From an uncultured bacterium (GTDB lineage Bacteria > Verrucomicrobiota > Kiritimatiellia > RFP12 > UBA1067), in contig CACXPT010000019.1 in assembly GCA_902769585.1 (NCBI GenBank), forward strand, positions 1-34,614: a stretch of DNA of 34,614 bases. Direction: 5' to 3'. The notes under the pieces were generated by a model. The model worked only from the letters and a program-made list of their open reading frames with translations. It was not told the DNA's origin and made no database searches. Of the stretch, positions 6,260-14,714 are shown piece after piece. How positions within the stretch are numbered: the stretch's first letter is position 1; the number at the start of each line of letters is the position of its first letter. Both the position numbers and the translations under genes were made by a program.

Positions 6260-6758
6260 GGCGCGCGTCGCCCTTCCTGTTCTTCAGCCGCTGCTCCTTC
6301 CAGCCTTCCACAATGCCCATCACGATGAGCAGACCGGCTGCCACGGTGATGAACGAATCGGCCACGTTGAAGCACGGGAAATGGTGCGGGCCCCAGTGGA
6401 AGTCGAACATGTCGATCACGCATCCGCGCGCCAGGCGGTCTATCAGGTTCCCTAGTATGCCGGCATGCAGGAGCAGCTCCGCCACCGTGCCGGCCACTCC
6501 GGCGGGGAAGATGGAACGTCGCTTCCAGATCAGCACCCCTATCGCCACGCAGGCGAACGCCGCCAGCGGCCACACGTATCCCTGCAGCAGCCCCCAGGCC
6601 ATGCCGCGGTTCTCCACGTAGCCGAGGTCGAACAGGTTGGGGATGACCGTTATCGGCATCTCGCCCTTCAGCCTGCGGATCGCGAACTCCTTCACGACCT
6701 GGTCGAGAAGGAGCAGGTTCATGACCGCGGCGAAGGAGAGGACGAAGCGCTTGAGCAT
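6246..6758 (-). CDS. lspA: lipoprotein signal peptidase (signal peptidase II), 170 aa
   Basis: Inner-membrane aspartyl protease that removes signal peptides from diacylglyceryl-modified prolipoproteins. Four hydrophobic segments are visible, at roughly 5-22, 62-78, 90-105 and 134-152. The catalytic aspartates are Asp107 in GNLIDR and Asp134 in NVADS, with the conserved Asn104 and Asn131. VENRGMAWGLL at 48-58 is the family's N-x-G motif. Length is standard. It starts 6 bp after the dksA-like stop with no clear ribosome-binding site, suggesting coupled translation, and overlaps miaA by 14 bp. Lipoproteins encoded here (10082-11110, 17525-18265) are potential substrates. Confidence 0.95.
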   Translation of the reverse strand: MLKRFVLSFAAVMNLLLLDQVVKEFAIRRLKGEMPITVIPNLFDLGYVENRGMAWGLLQGYVWPLAAFACVAIGVLIWKRRSIFPAGVAGTVAELLLHAGILGNLIDRLARGCVIDMFDFHWGPHHFPCFNVADSFITVAAGLLIVMGIVEGWKEQRLKNRKGDARHGQA

Positions 6759-6764
6759 CGTGCG

Positions 6765-7571
6765 TTACCGCAGGGGATTCTCCATCTCGCTCTGGCACTC
6801 CATGCAGGTGCGCACGAAAGGAAGGTTCATCAGCCGCGGCTTGCGGATCAGCTGACCGCACATGTCGCAGATGCCGTACGTGCCGTCCGAGATGCGGTGC
6901 AGGGCCTCGTCGATCATCTGTATGATCTTGTTCTGGGAATCGACCTGGCTGAGGTTCTGCAGGCGCATGAACGCGTCGGACCCGTCCTCGTCCTCGCCGC
7001 CGCGGTCGTCGGTCTGCTCCAGCGCGTTCGTGCGCAGCGTGGCGGACTGGCCCAGCGCCTCCTGGCGCAGGAGAATAAGCCGCTTGCGGAACTCGGCGAG
7101 GTCTGCCGCCGGGAACTGCTGCGTGTCCTTGCCCTTTGTCCGCGTCGTCGGGCGGCGGGACAGCTTGATCACGGTCGTCTCCGCCTTCTTCTGCTCCTCG
7201 CTCTCGCGGTGCTGCTTCTTCATCATCTCGGCGAAGGAGAAGGCGAAGTCCCTGCTCTGGTTCTCGAACGCGGTCGGCTCCTCCGGCTTCTTGAGCGGCG
7301 GACGGACAGGCTTCTTCACGACCGTGATCGGCTTGTGCGACGCATCTTTCTTGTCTGCCGTCGGCTGCGCCGCCGCAACCGGCTTCTTCGCCGTGGGCTT
7401 CGCCTTCGCCGGCGCTGGCTTCTTGGGGGCGGGCTTGGCTGCAGGCTTCGCGGCCGGCTTCTTCGCCGCAGGTTTCTTTGCCGCTGCCTTCGGTGCGGGC
7501 TTCGGGGCCGGTTTCTTCGCGGCAGGCTTCTTCGCCGCAGGCTTCGCGGCTGGCTTCTTCTTCGTGCTCAT
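6765..7571 (-). CDS. TraR/DksA-type zinc-finger protein with Lys/Ala/Pro-rich N-terminus, 268 aa
   Basis: C-terminal TraR/DksA C4 zinc finger: Cys235, Cys238, Cys256 and Cys259 in GICDMCG...RTCMEC. It is preceded by a helical region (about 157-230, AEFRKRLILLRQEAL onward, with an acidic stretch at 187-199) like the coiled-coil arm that enters the RNA polymerase secondary channel. Residues 1-100 are a histone H1-like tail of KKPAAK-type repeats, strongly basic, likely disordered and probably nucleic-acid binding. DksA proteins are usually about 150 residues. The start at 7571 follows GGGAGAAGAATCCA. It is co-directional with the long greA 43 bp upstream, so two secondary-channel factors appear to be co-expressed. 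Transcription regulator is the likely role; the tail's function is inference. Confidence 0.88.
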   Translation of the reverse strand: MSTKKKPAAKPAAKKPAAKKPAPKPAPKAAAKKPAAKKPAAKPAAKPAPKKPAPAKAKPTAKKPVAAAQPTADKKDASHKPITVVKKPVRPPLKKPEEPTAFENQSRDFAFSFAEMMKKQHRESEEQKKAETTVIKLSRRPTTRTKGKDTQQFPAADLAEFRKRLILLRQEALGQSATLRTNALEQTDDRGGEDEDGSDAFMRLQNLSQVDSQNKIIQMIDEALHRISDGTYGICDMCGQLIRKPRLMNLPFVRTCMECQSEMENPLR

Positions 7572-7614
7572 TGGATTCTTCTCCCTCGCAGATTGACAGT
7601 TGGCGGGCGTGTCC

Positions 7615-9747
7615 TCAGATGGACATCCCCGCAGGAACCTTGACCCACTCGCGCAGGTCGGCGGAAAGCGGCTCGACGGCTATGATCGTGGCGGTGGTGA
7701 CGTTGCCGTCCGCGTCGGGAAGGTCGAACGTCTCGCCCGCCTTCTTCCCGAGCATGTTCTGGGCCAGCTTCGTCTTGTTGGCGATGATGCCGCGCTCGAT
7801 GTCGTTGTCCCACTCGCCGAGGACCGTGTAGGAGAGCTCCCTGCCGTCGGCCGTGGATATCCGCACGGTCGTGCCGGGGCACACCGCGTCGGACACGACG
7901 TCGGCGAAGTCCACGGCCTTGACGACATTGAGCTCTTCCTGCATGACCGTCTGCTTCTGCAGCAGCGCGCGCTGCTCGTCCTTGGCGTACTGGTACTCGG
8001 CGTTCTCGCTGAGGTCGCCGTAGCTGCGCGCGAACTCGATGCGCCGCGTGTTCTCCGGCATGTCCACGTTGACGAGCTTCTGGTACGCCGCCTTGCGCTC
8101 GACGTAGGAGCGGAACGAGGTGATGCGCTCCACCTTCGGCGCCTCGACGGCCTTGACCTGGCGGGACGCGAGCTCCGGGACGATGTGCGTCATGCGCACG
8201 ACGATCAGGTGGTGCGTTGAGGGATCCCAGGCTATCGACGCCTGGAACCGCTCGAAGAACAGCACCTGGTCGGCAGGATCGAGCTGGGCGAAGATGCCCT
8301 CGAGCCACTTCTTGTCGGCGAACAGGCGGCGGATCATGTTCTGCATGCGCAGCGTCTCGCCGCTCTGCCGACCCTCGCCGAGCGCGATGGCGTGGGTGAG
8401 TATGACCACGAGCGGCGGCAGCTTGCCCCAGTGCTTGAAGTCCTCGTAGCGGCCGAGGACCAGCGTCACGAGCGTCGCCGGGGCGGACGGGTTCTTGAGG
8501 AGCGCCGCCACGGCGTCCTCGCAGTCGGCGTCCGTCTTGAAGAACATCAGCGTCTCGGTGAGGAGCGGGAAGCACATCTCGGGCAGGACCTTGAAGAGGT
8601 CGTGCTTGCGCGCCTCGCGGTTGTCCGCCGTGAGGAACACGACGAGCGCCCCCGTCTCGCGGGCCGGCAGGGTGCGCGCGGCGGCGAGGTAGCGGTTCTC
8701 CGTCCAGAGGTACGTGCGCGCCTTGGCCACGCGCTCGGGATCCAGCTTCAGGTCGCTCAGGCAGAACGCCAGGCGCGCGTAGAGCGCGTCGTCGACGCCG
8801 CGGGCGCCCTTGAGGGCGAACGCGAGGCGGTCCGCGATCTTCTTGCTGTCTTCCTCTGACAGCGCCTTGAAGCGCTGCGTGCTCTCCAGCTCGCGCACGG
8901 ACGAGAGGATCGACTTCGGGTCAGTCATCTGGGCGAAGGCGGTGAACCAGCTGTCGCCGTACGTCTCCGCAGTCTTCTTCACGTGGATCGGCTCGGTGCG
9001 GCGCGTCGGGATCTCCACGAGCTTGTCCTTGCGCAGGTCGGTGCGCGCCTTCTCCCAGAACGACTTCCAGTTCGCCTGCTTCACGAAGCCGTGCTGCGCG
9101 CACAGCTCCTCCAGGCGCGTGATGGGCATGTCGCCAAAGCTCTTCAGCATCGCCTTCACGAACTCGCCCGGCTCCTCCTTGAGCATCTTCTGGACGCGGG
9201 CCGGATCGGCGCGGTTCGTCACGAGGATGTGGTCCTCAGGCGCGAACACGAGCGTCTCGCAGGCCGCGTCGAAAGTCATCTGATGGCCCTTGCGGGAGGT
9301 GAAGTCCACCGTGATGCGCCGATAGAAGGAATCGATGCGCCTGACCTCGCCCAGGCCCCAGGTCGTGCTGAGGACAAGCCGCCCCGGCTGGAACGCCAGC
9401 AGGCGCTCGAGGCGCGCGAAGGCCTCGTCGAGCGGCCTCACGCCGAATCCCACGGAGTCGATGAACGCGATGCGAAGACGGTCCTTCGTCGCCTTGCGCA
9501 GCATGTCGCGGATGCCGGCCCCCTGTATCTTGGCGCCAAGCATGTCCTTGCAGGCCTTCACCAGACGGAACGTGCCGTCAAAGTCCGCCGCCTCGGTCAG
9601 GGCCTTCAGCGCCGCCAGCGTCCACTCCTCCGCCTTGCCCGGCGTCGCGCCCGCGATCAGCTCCAGTATCTCGTCGATCGGGTACGGCGGCGCCTGCATG
9701 ATCTCGCCGAACCTCGCCTCCATCTCTTCAATCGTCTTCTTGTCCAT
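7615..9747 (-). CDS. greA: GreA-domain transcription factor with long N-terminal extension, 710 aa
   Basis: The C-terminal part holds GreA: an antiparallel coiled coil with RSYGDLSENAEYQYAKDE near 574-591 (the acidic tip motif that stimulates RNA polymerase transcript cleavage), then the FKBP-like globular domain ending at 710. The first 550 residues form a mostly helical extension with no motif I recognise. Standard GreA is about 158 residues; Chlamydia and related PVC bacteria have GreA proteins of about this greater length. The ATG at 9747 with GAAGGGCAGCAA was chosen; an earlier in-frame ATG at 9789 falls in the terminator region and is less likely. It heads the minus-strand run greA-dksA-lspA-miaA-ABC. 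No obvious promoter was seen between it and the terminator. Confidence 0.92.
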   Translation of the reverse strand: MDKKTIEEMEARFGEIMQAPPYPIDEILELIAGATPGKAEEWTLAALKALTEAADFDGTFRLVKACKDMLGAKIQGAGIRDMLRKATKDRLRIAFIDSVGFGVRPLDEAFARLERLLAFQPGRLVLSTTWGLGEVRRIDSFYRRITVDFTSRKGHQMTFDAACETLVFAPEDHILVTNRADPARVQKMLKEEPGEFVKAMLKSFGDMPITRLEELCAQHGFVKQANWKSFWEKARTDLRKDKLVEIPTRRTEPIHVKKTAETYGDSWFTAFAQMTDPKSILSSVRELESTQRFKALSEEDSKKIADRLAFALKGARGVDDALYARLAFCLSDLKLDPERVAKARTYLWTENRYLAAARTLPARETGALVVFLTADNREARKHDLFKVLPEMCFPLLTETLMFFKTDADCEDAVAALLKNPSAPATLVTLVLGRYEDFKHWGKLPPLVVILTHAIALGEGRQSGETLRMQNMIRRLFADKKWLEGIFAQLDPADQVLFFERFQASIAWDPSTHHLIVVRMTHIVPELASRQVKAVEAPKVERITSFRSYVERKAAYQKLVNVDMPENTRRIEFARSYGDLSENAEYQYAKDEQRALLQKQTVMQEELNVVKAVDFADVVSDAVCPGTTVRISTADGRELSYTVLGEWDNDIERGIIANKTKLAQNMLGKKAGETFDLPDADGNVTTATIIAVEPLSADLREWVKVPAGMSI

Positions 9748-9790
9748 TTGCTGCCCTTCTTCCGTTACTTGAAAAATCTGGAAAATCAAA

Positions 9791-9827
9791 GGAAAAAGGC
9801 CGCCTGCCCCAGAGGGGTTGGCGGTCC
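9791..9827 (-). terminator. intrinsic terminator of the small basic protein gene
   Basis: On the minus strand a 13-bp GC-rich stem (9826 to 9814 pairing with 9810 to 9798, one mismatch, three-base loop) is followed by five T (9797 to 9793). It lies 24 bp after the stop of the small basic protein gene and before greA. Confidence 0.8.
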
Positions 9828-9850
9828 TTCTCTGCCGTGTACCATGTCAT

Positions 9851-10006
9851 TTAGGCTTCCGGCTTCGTCTTCTTCAACCCAAGGCCGCGGTCGCCTTCCT
9901 TCCAATCGCCGCGCTTCTGCAGCAGGTTGACGCGCTCGAAACGCTTTAGTACGTTGCGCTTGGACGTGATCTTGCTGGATCCTCTCAGACTGCGATGCTG
10001 ACTCAT
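9851..10006 (-). CDS. small basic protein of the Chlamydiae/Verrucomicrobia type, 51 aa
   Basis: A 51-residue basic protein starting MSQHRSLRGSSKITSKRNVL, followed by KRFERVNLLQKRGDWKEGDR and ending GLGLKKTKPEA. It matches the PVC 'small basic protein' family (TIGR04137-like: H-x-S-L-R-G, R-N-V-L-K-R-F-E-R, G-x-W-x-E-G-D). Its size, charge and universal presence in that group suggest a ribosome-associated role, but I cannot show this from sequence. The start at 10006 has a strong AGGAGAAGAAGAA. It is flanked by its own promoter and intrinsic terminator, so it is an independent, probably highly expressed unit. It is a strong taxonomic marker in this window. Confidence 0.9.
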   Translation of the reverse strand: MSQHRSLRGSSKITSKRNVLKRFERVNLLQKRGDWKEGDRGLGLKKTKPEA

Positions 10007-10030
10007 TTCTTCTTCTCCTGTTCAAAAGTG

Positions 10031-10047
10031 GGTCAATAGTATATCAT
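10031..10047 (-). promoter_or_regulatory. promoter of the small basic protein gene
   Basis: Minus-strand extended -10, ATGA then TATACT (10043 to 10038). The predicted start near 10031 gives a leader of about 25 nt with AGGAGAAGAAGAA before the ATG. Confidence 0.65.
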
Positions 10048-10081
10048 TTTTCCCCGCCTGAGGGAATACCGCTTTTCAATT

Positions 10082-11110
10082 TTATTTTTTGCGGGAAAAG
10101 AGGCGGTCAGCCATCTCGAAATCCTCCGCGGCCGGCCACGACGTGACGTTGCGCAGGATGAGCAGGATGTCGCCTGTCGACCGGTCCCGGCAGAGAAACG
10201 ACTCGCCGCCGTAGATCATCCCGAAGCGGTAGTCTACCGTCCGGCCAGAAGGCAACGCGCGCACGCATAGGCTAGCTGACTTCAGGCTCCCGCTCCTGGA
10301 GAAGAACTTCGCGCAGTCGGCGGCGGACGAGCATAACCCGCCCATGCCCACCAGAGCGGACCCTAGCGGATGCGCATCTATCGGTCTCCCGCGCCGCACC
10401 AGCCATGGCAACTTGCCGGCCGACGGTTGCGGAAACCGCGCCAGCTGCGCCCCGTCCAGCTCGAACATGGTGTCCTTCAGCCCGAGCGGTTCCGTCACCT
10501 CCTCGCGCAGTATCGCTCTTATGTCACGCCCTGTCGCATCCTCCACGGCCGTCACGAGCAGCGCGAAACCCACGTTGGAGTACTGCGGTCGCCGTTCGGC
10601 GAGAAAGCGGAGCGTCCGCGCGAAGTTGCACGCCTCCTCGAAGTCTTTCCGCTCGTCGAACGTCTCGTAGATGTGCGCCCCCACGAGCCCAGACATCAGG
10701 GCACGGTGCCACGCGAGCGGGTTCCACGGGTTAAGGAAGTCCATCGGCATGCCCGACCGATGCTCCATCAGGTCGCGGAGCGTCACGGAACCGTACTCCG
10801 GCGCCAGCTCATACTTGGAATAGCGCGTTACCGGCGCGTCAAGGTCGATCACGCCCTTCGCCGCCAGCCGGCCGATGGCCTCCGCCACGAACAGCTTGGT
10901 CAACGAGGCGATCCTGTAGATCGCGTGCGGGTCGCCGGCGAAAGAGACCTTGCCGTCCCTGATGATCGCCACGGAGCAGGACGGATCGCCCACCTGCTCC
11001 ACGTAGAACCTCCGTATCTCCTCGGCCGGATCCGGCGAGTCCAGCGTCGGCCACGTCGTGCAGCCGACCAGCGCCAGCACGCCGAATGCGATGGCGAAGG
11101 TTCCCCTCAT
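10082..11110 (-). CDS. beta-lactamase-fold serine hydrolase, lipoprotein, 342 aa
   Basis: Penicillin-binding/class C beta-lactamase-like family. The N-terminus is a lipoprotein signal peptide with lipobox LVGC (Cys17), so the mature protein is membrane-attached outside the cytoplasm. The catalytic S-x-x-K is Ser69-Leu-Thr-Lys72, and the second motif Y-S-N is at 177-179. HRSGMP at 117-122 is the usual family segment. A typical H/K-x-G third motif is not obvious. Substrate is unknown: cell-wall peptides, esters or beta-lactams are all possible. It starts 7 bp after the ilvD stop and is probably read from the same transcript; no functional link to valine/isoleucine synthesis is apparent. Confidence 0.85.
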   Translation of the reverse strand: MRGTFAIAFGVLALVGCTTWPTLDSPDPAEEIRRFYVEQVGDPSCSVAIIRDGKVSFAGDPHAIYRIASLTKLFVAEAIGRLAAKGVIDLDAPVTRYSKYELAPEYGSVTLRDLMEHRSGMPMDFLNPWNPLAWHRALMSGLVGAHIYETFDERKDFEEACNFARTLRFLAERRPQYSNVGFALLVTAVEDATGRDIRAILREEVTEPLGLKDTMFELDGAQLARFPQPSAGKLPWLVRRGRPIDAHPLGSALVGMGGLCSSAADCAKFFSRSGSLKSASLCVRALPSGRTVDYRFGMIYGGESFLCRDRSTGDILLILRNVTSWPAAEDFEMADRLFSRKK

Positions 11111-11117
11111 CAGCGCG

Positions 11118-12812
11118 CTACTTCTTCAGAGAGGCTCCCGTGGAGGCGTTGCCCACGAACGTGGCGTAGCGCTCGAGCCAGCCACCCTTGATGCGCGGCG
11201 TCCAGGGCTTCAGCGCCTTGCGGCGCTTCGCGATCTCGGCCTTCGCCAGCTTCGCGGAGATGGCGCGGTTCGGGATGTCGATCGTGATCAGGTCTCCGTC
11301 CTTCAGGAGACCGATGAGGCCGCCCTCCGCCGCCTCGGGGCTGACGTGCCCGACGCACGCGCCGTGCGTCGCGCCGCTGAAGCGCCCGTCCGTGATGAGC
11401 GCCACGCTCTCGCCGAGGCCCGCGCCGATGATGTAGCTCGTGGGCGCCAGCATCTCCTGCATGCCCGGCCCGCCCTTCGGGCCCTCGTAGCGGATCACCA
11501 CCACATGTCCGGGCTTCACCTTGCCGCCGAGTATGCCGGCGCACGCCTCCTCCTGCGAGTCGAAGCAGATGGCCTTGCCGGTGAACGTCATCATCGACGG
11601 TGCCACGCCGCCCTTCTTCACCACCGCTCCGCGCTCTGCGAGGTTGCCCCACAGCACCGCGAGCCCGCCGTCCTGCGAATAGGCGTTGCCGACCTTTCGG
11701 ATCACGTCGTCGTCGGATATCTTCGCCGACGCGATCTGCCTGAACAGCGACTTCCCGCTGACCGTCGGCGCATCGACGAGCCCACCATCTTTCACCTTTC
11801 GACTTTCACCTTTCACCCTCTTGAGGATTGCCATTATTCCTCCGGCGCGGTCGAGATCGGACACGTGGTAGTGTCCGCTCGGCGCGAGCTTGCAGATGTA
11901 GGGCGTGCGCGCGGAGATCTCGTTCATGCGCTCGAGCGAGTAGTCGACGCCGGCCTCGCTCGCGATCGCGAGCGTGTGCAGGACCGTGTTGGTGCTGCCG
12001 CCCATCGCCATGTCGAGCGTAAGCGCGTTGTCTAGCGAGTCGCGCGTCACGAGTTCCTTCGGAAGAGGTCCGCCCTTCTTCGCCATCGCCACGGCACGGA
12101 ACGCCGCCTGGCGGTACAGCTCCATGCGCTTCGGGTCGGTCGCGAGGATCGTGCCGTTGCCCGGCAGAGCGAGGCCGAGCGCCTCGTAGAGGCAGTTCAT
12201 CGAGTTTGCCGTGAACATGCCGCTGCACGACCCGCAGCCGGGGCATGAGGTCTCCTCCACCTGCTGGAGCTGCTTCTTCGTGATCGTGCCCACGTTCTCC
12301 TGGCCCACGGCCTCGAACACCGTGTTGAGGTCGCTGTCCTTGCCAGTGAGCGGGTGCTTGCCGGGCGCCATCGGGCCGCCGGACGCGAAGATGGTGGGGA
12401 TGTTCACGCGCAGCGCGCCGATGAGCATGCCCGGGACGATCTTGTCGCAGTTGGGCACGCAGATGAGCGCGTCGAAGCAGTGCGCGCGCGCGATGGACTC
12501 CACGCTGTCCGCGATCAGCTCGCGGCTCGGCAGGGAGTACTTCATGCCCGGATGCGCCATGGCGATGCCGTCGCACACGGCGATGGTGTTGAACTCCATC
12601 GGCACGCCGCCCGCCTCGATGACGCACTTCTTGATCCACTCGCCCACCTTGTTGAGGTGGCAGTGCCCCGGCACGAAGCTCTCGTAGCTGTTGCAGATGC
12701 CGATGAACGGCTTGTTCATGTCCGCGCGCTTCATGCCCGTTGCGAAAAACAGGCTACGGTGCGGCGCGCGCTCGTTGCCCGCCTTCACCTGATCCGAAAC
12801 CATCTTCTTCAT
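11118..12812 (-). CDS. ilvD: dihydroxy-acid dehydratase, 564 aa, with short repeat insertion
   Basis: Fe-S enzyme of branched-chain amino acid synthesis: converts 2,3-dihydroxy-isovalerate and -methylvalerate to the 2-oxo acids. Cluster cysteines are Cys51 (PGHCHL), Cys122 (NCDK, followed by the metal-site Asp123-Lys124) and Cys196 (GCGSCSGMF). [13 protein letters not shown] (201-213), [11 protein letters not shown] (269-279), [11 protein letters not shown] and [20 protein letters not shown] complete the family set. Residues 332-342 ([11 protein letters not shown]) interrupt the usual GG-x-x-A-x-x-K ... G-L-x-D-x-x-T-V-x-G-K linker and are encoded by CACCTTT heptamers. The start at 12812 has AGGAGAAG and its own promoter. 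It is the only ilv gene here. Confidence 0.96.
   Translation of the reverse strand: MKKMVSDQVKAGNERAPHRSLFFATGMKRADMNKPFIGICNSYESFVPGHCHLNKVGEWIKKCVIEAGGVPMEFNTIAVCDGIAMAHPGMKYSLPSRELIADSVESIARAHCFDALICVPNCDKIVPGMLIGALRVNIPTIFASGGPMAPGKHPLTGKDSDLNTVFEAVGQENVGTITKKQLQQVEETSCPGCGSCSGMFTANSMNCLYEALGLALPGNGTILATDPKRMELYRQAAFRAVAMAKKGGPLPKELVTRDSLDNALTLDMAMGGSTNTVLHTLAIASEAGVDYSLERMNEISARTPYICKLAPSGHYHVSDLDRAGGIMAILKRVKGESRKVKDGGLVDAPTVSGKSLFRQIASAKISDDDVIRKVGNAYSQDGGLAVLWGNLAERGAVVKKGGVAPSMMTFTGKAICFDSQEEACAGILGGKVKPGHVVVIRYEGPKGGPGMQEMLAPTSYIIGAGLGESVALITDGRFSGATHGACVGHVSPEAAEGGLIGLLKDGDLITIDIPNRAISAKLAKAEIAKRRKALKPWTPRIKGGWLERYATFVGNASTGASLKK
11788..11820. repeat. heptamer repeats inside ilvD
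   Basis: CACCTTT, CGACTTT, CACCTTT and CACCCTC in tandem (11793-11820), preceded by CATCTTT. The unit matches the intergenic array at 955-1071. The net addition is in frame and adds about 11 residues to a linker of dihydroxy-acid dehydratase. Confidence 0.85.
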
Positions 12813-12832
12813 ATTCTTCTCCTAGGTTGACG

Positions 12833-12850
12833 ACTGATGATTATACCAAA
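12833..12850 (-). promoter_or_regulatory. ilvD promoter
   Basis: Extended -10 TGG-TATAAT (TATAAT at 12845 to 12840) on the minus strand, predicted start near 12833, leader of about 20 nt with AGGAGAAG. No good -35. Confidence 0.7.
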
Positions 12851-12874
12851 GAACTGTACCTCTCGGCACGCGAA

Positions 12875-13864
12875 TCACAAATCCATGGGTTTTGCCGTAC
12901 CGCCCTTGCGGGGCCACTTCACACCGCGCGTCAGCTCGCGCAGATACTTGATGTAGCCCTGCGGACCGCCCCTGCGGTATCCGGAATGGCTCTTCACCGC
13001 CTCGCCGTCAGGATTGACTATCACCACCGTCGGGAATCCGCGCACCTCATACTTCTCCGTCAGCTTCTGGTTCTGCTTGCGCGCCAGAGCCGAGAGCATC
13101 GACTTGTCGCGCGGGCTGTCGACCATAACGAGCACGAACTTCTTCGTCACCTCCCGCACGAACCTATCCTGCGAGAACACCTCCTCGTCCATCTTCTTGC
13201 ACCAGCCGCACCAGTCGGACCCGGAGAAGTCGATGAGGATGAGCTTCCCCTCCTTGGCGGCTTGCTGCCGCGCCGCCTCGAAGTCCTCCGTCCATCCCTT
13301 CGGCACGCTCTTCGACACGGCCGGCGCGTCGTCTGCCGCCGACTCGCCGCCATCGTCCCCCGTCTTTGCCTTGAAGTCAAGATTCACCGTCGCTGAGGCT
13401 GCCTGCCACCCGTTCGGGAAGTCGTCTAGTCCCGGATCTGGCTTCGTCTTCGCGGCCACAGTCCTCAAGGTGCATTCTGCGCCCTTCTCAAGCAGGGAGA
13501 GGAACCCGTAGGCAGTACCCTTCCCCTTGTACAGCGGAGAAGGATTGAACCCGAATCCGTATGCGTTCCGCCTCTCTTCGCGCGGCCATACCGTGTTCAT
13601 CCAGATCCGAGCAGAGTATCCCTCCGGGAAGTCGTATTCCACGCGGAAGAGGACAGTCTTGCCGAACGGGACCTCCAGCGGCGTCTCCGGTGGCACAAAA
13701 TCGATGCCGTCCTTGCTTCCGCGCCGTTGCGAAGGTTCCACCACCGCCAAGCCAGTTATGACGGCCTTGAAGTCGTTCGTAGAAACAGGTGGCGGCTCCG
13801 CGGCTCCGCTGGCCGTCACCGCGAACGCCGCCATCACAGCAATTCCAACCAATGCTCTCTTCAT
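12875..13864 (-). CDS. secreted thioredoxin-fold protein, 329 aa
   Basis: N-terminal signal peptide (residues 1-21, ending ASGAA). Residues 30-165 are a beta-rich domain of unknown function. A linker rich in Asp, Gly and Ala (167-188) leads to a C-terminal thioredoxin fold (about 189-315) with active site WCGWC (Cys219, Cys222) and the cis-Pro segment VRGFPTVVIVNPDG. The DFSGSDWCGWCKKMDEEVF stretch resembles DsbD-gamma/thioredoxin_7 proteins that act as periplasmic disulfide reductants. The start at 13864 follows AAGGAGAATGAC; the longer frame invades the phosphorylase gene. It lies 31 bp after pnp and is followed by the ilvD promoter. Partner and role are not indicated; cytochrome c maturation support is only a thought. 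Confidence 0.85.
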   Translation of the reverse strand: MKRALVGIAVMAAFAVTASGAAEPPPVSTNDFKAVITGLAVVEPSQRRGSKDGIDFVPPETPLEVPFGKTVLFRVEYDFPEGYSARIWMNTVWPREERRNAYGFGFNPSPLYKGKGTAYGFLSLLEKGAECTLRTVAAKTKPDPGLDDFPNGWQAASATVNLDFKAKTGDDGGESAADDAPAVSKSVPKGWTEDFEAARQQAAKEGKLILIDFSGSDWCGWCKKMDEEVFSQDRFVREVTKKFVLVMVDSPRDKSMLSALARKQNQKLTEKYEVRGFPTVVIVNPDGEAVKSHSGYRRGGPQGYIKYLRELTRGVKWPRKGGTAKPMDL

Positions 13865-13895
13865 GTCATTCTCCTTTTTTTGTTTGCCGCCACGC

Positions 13896-14714
13896 TCAGC
13901 AGCGGGCGATGAAATCGTCGATGAGGCCGGCCATGAGGTTCTTGGCCACGGACGTCGCCTCAAGCACCTCCTCGTGGCAGAGCGGCTTCGACGAGATGCC
14001 GGCGGCCAGGTTCGAGACAAGCGCCACGCCGGCCACCTTCATGCCGCACGCGTGCGCGAACACCGCCTCAGGTACCGTGCTCATTCCAACGACATCCGCC
14101 CCCATGCGCCCGTAAGCGCGGATCTCGGCCGGAGTCTCGAACACCGGCCCCGCCGTGAACGCGTAGATGCCCTCCATCACGCGCAGTCCGCGCCGGTTGG
14201 CGACAGCGTGCAGCACGTCGCGCAGGTGCTGGGTATAGACGTCCGACATGTCAGGGAAGCGCGGTCCCCAGACGGGGTTGTGCGGACCGATGAGCGGATT
14301 TATCCCCACCGTGTTGATGTGGTCCTTCAAAATCACGAGGTCGCCAGGCCGAAGCGCGGGGTTGATGCCGCCGGAGGCGTTGGTGAGCAGCAGCTTGCCG
14401 CAGCCCATCCTGCGCGCAAGCTCCACGGGCAGCACCACCGTCTCCCAGCCCACGCCCTCGTACCAGTGGCGGCGGCCGCAGAAAGCGGCGATGCGCTTCC
14501 CCGCGCGCTCGTACAGCTTGAACTCGCCCGCGTGCCCAACCACCGTGGCCGCGCCGAATCCCGGAATGTCCGAGTATGAGAAGTTCACGAGAGTGCGGTC
14601 GGCGGTCAGCGACTCGCCCCAGCCGCTGCCGAGGATGATGGCGAGGTCTGGCGGCTTGCTGAAGCACTCGTCCGGCAGGAAGTCTGCCGCCTTGTCAAAA
14701 ATCATGCAGTTCAT
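13896..14714 (-). CDS. purine nucleoside phosphorylase (PNP/MTAP family), 272 aa
   Basis: Phosphorolysis of purine (deoxy)nucleosides to base and (deoxy)ribose-1-phosphate, in purine salvage. Family motifs in order: GSGWG at 29-33, VVGHAG at 58-63 (His61), GRRHWYEG at 80-87, LTNASGGIN at 110-118, AGPVFETPAEIR at 188-199 (Glu193), GMSTVPEA at 210-217 and VSNLAAG at 233-239 (Asn235, base-binding). This is the trimeric low-molecular-weight type. The start at 14714 (or 14705, three codons later) overlaps the pyrC end by 20 or 11 bp, so the two nucleotide-metabolism genes are translationally linked. An upstream AAGG lies 9 nt before 14714. Confidence 0.95.
   Translation of the reverse strand: MNCMIFDKAADFLPDECFSKPPDLAIILGSGWGESLTADRTLVNFSYSDIPGFGAATVVGHAGEFKLYERAGKRIAAFCGRRHWYEGVGWETVVLPVELARRMGCGKLLLTNASGGINPALRPGDLVILKDHINTVGINPLIGPHNPVWGPRFPDMSDVYTQHLRDVLHAVANRRGLRVMEGIYAFTAGPVFETPAEIRAYGRMGADVVGMSTVPEAVFAHACGMKVAGVALVSNLAAGISSKPLCHEEVLEATSVAKNLMAGLIDDFIARC

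Noticed and set aside
4699-6328. Long plus-strand open frames across the ABC ATPase and miaA genes
   Set aside because: They are antisense to well-recognised genes with complete motifs, and they encode low-complexity Arg/His/Leu-rich sequence.
9748-9789. Upstream in-frame ATG for greA, giving 724 residues
   Set aside because: It falls next to the U-run of the small basic protein terminator and has no ribosome-binding site; the ATG at 9747 has GAAGGG ahead.
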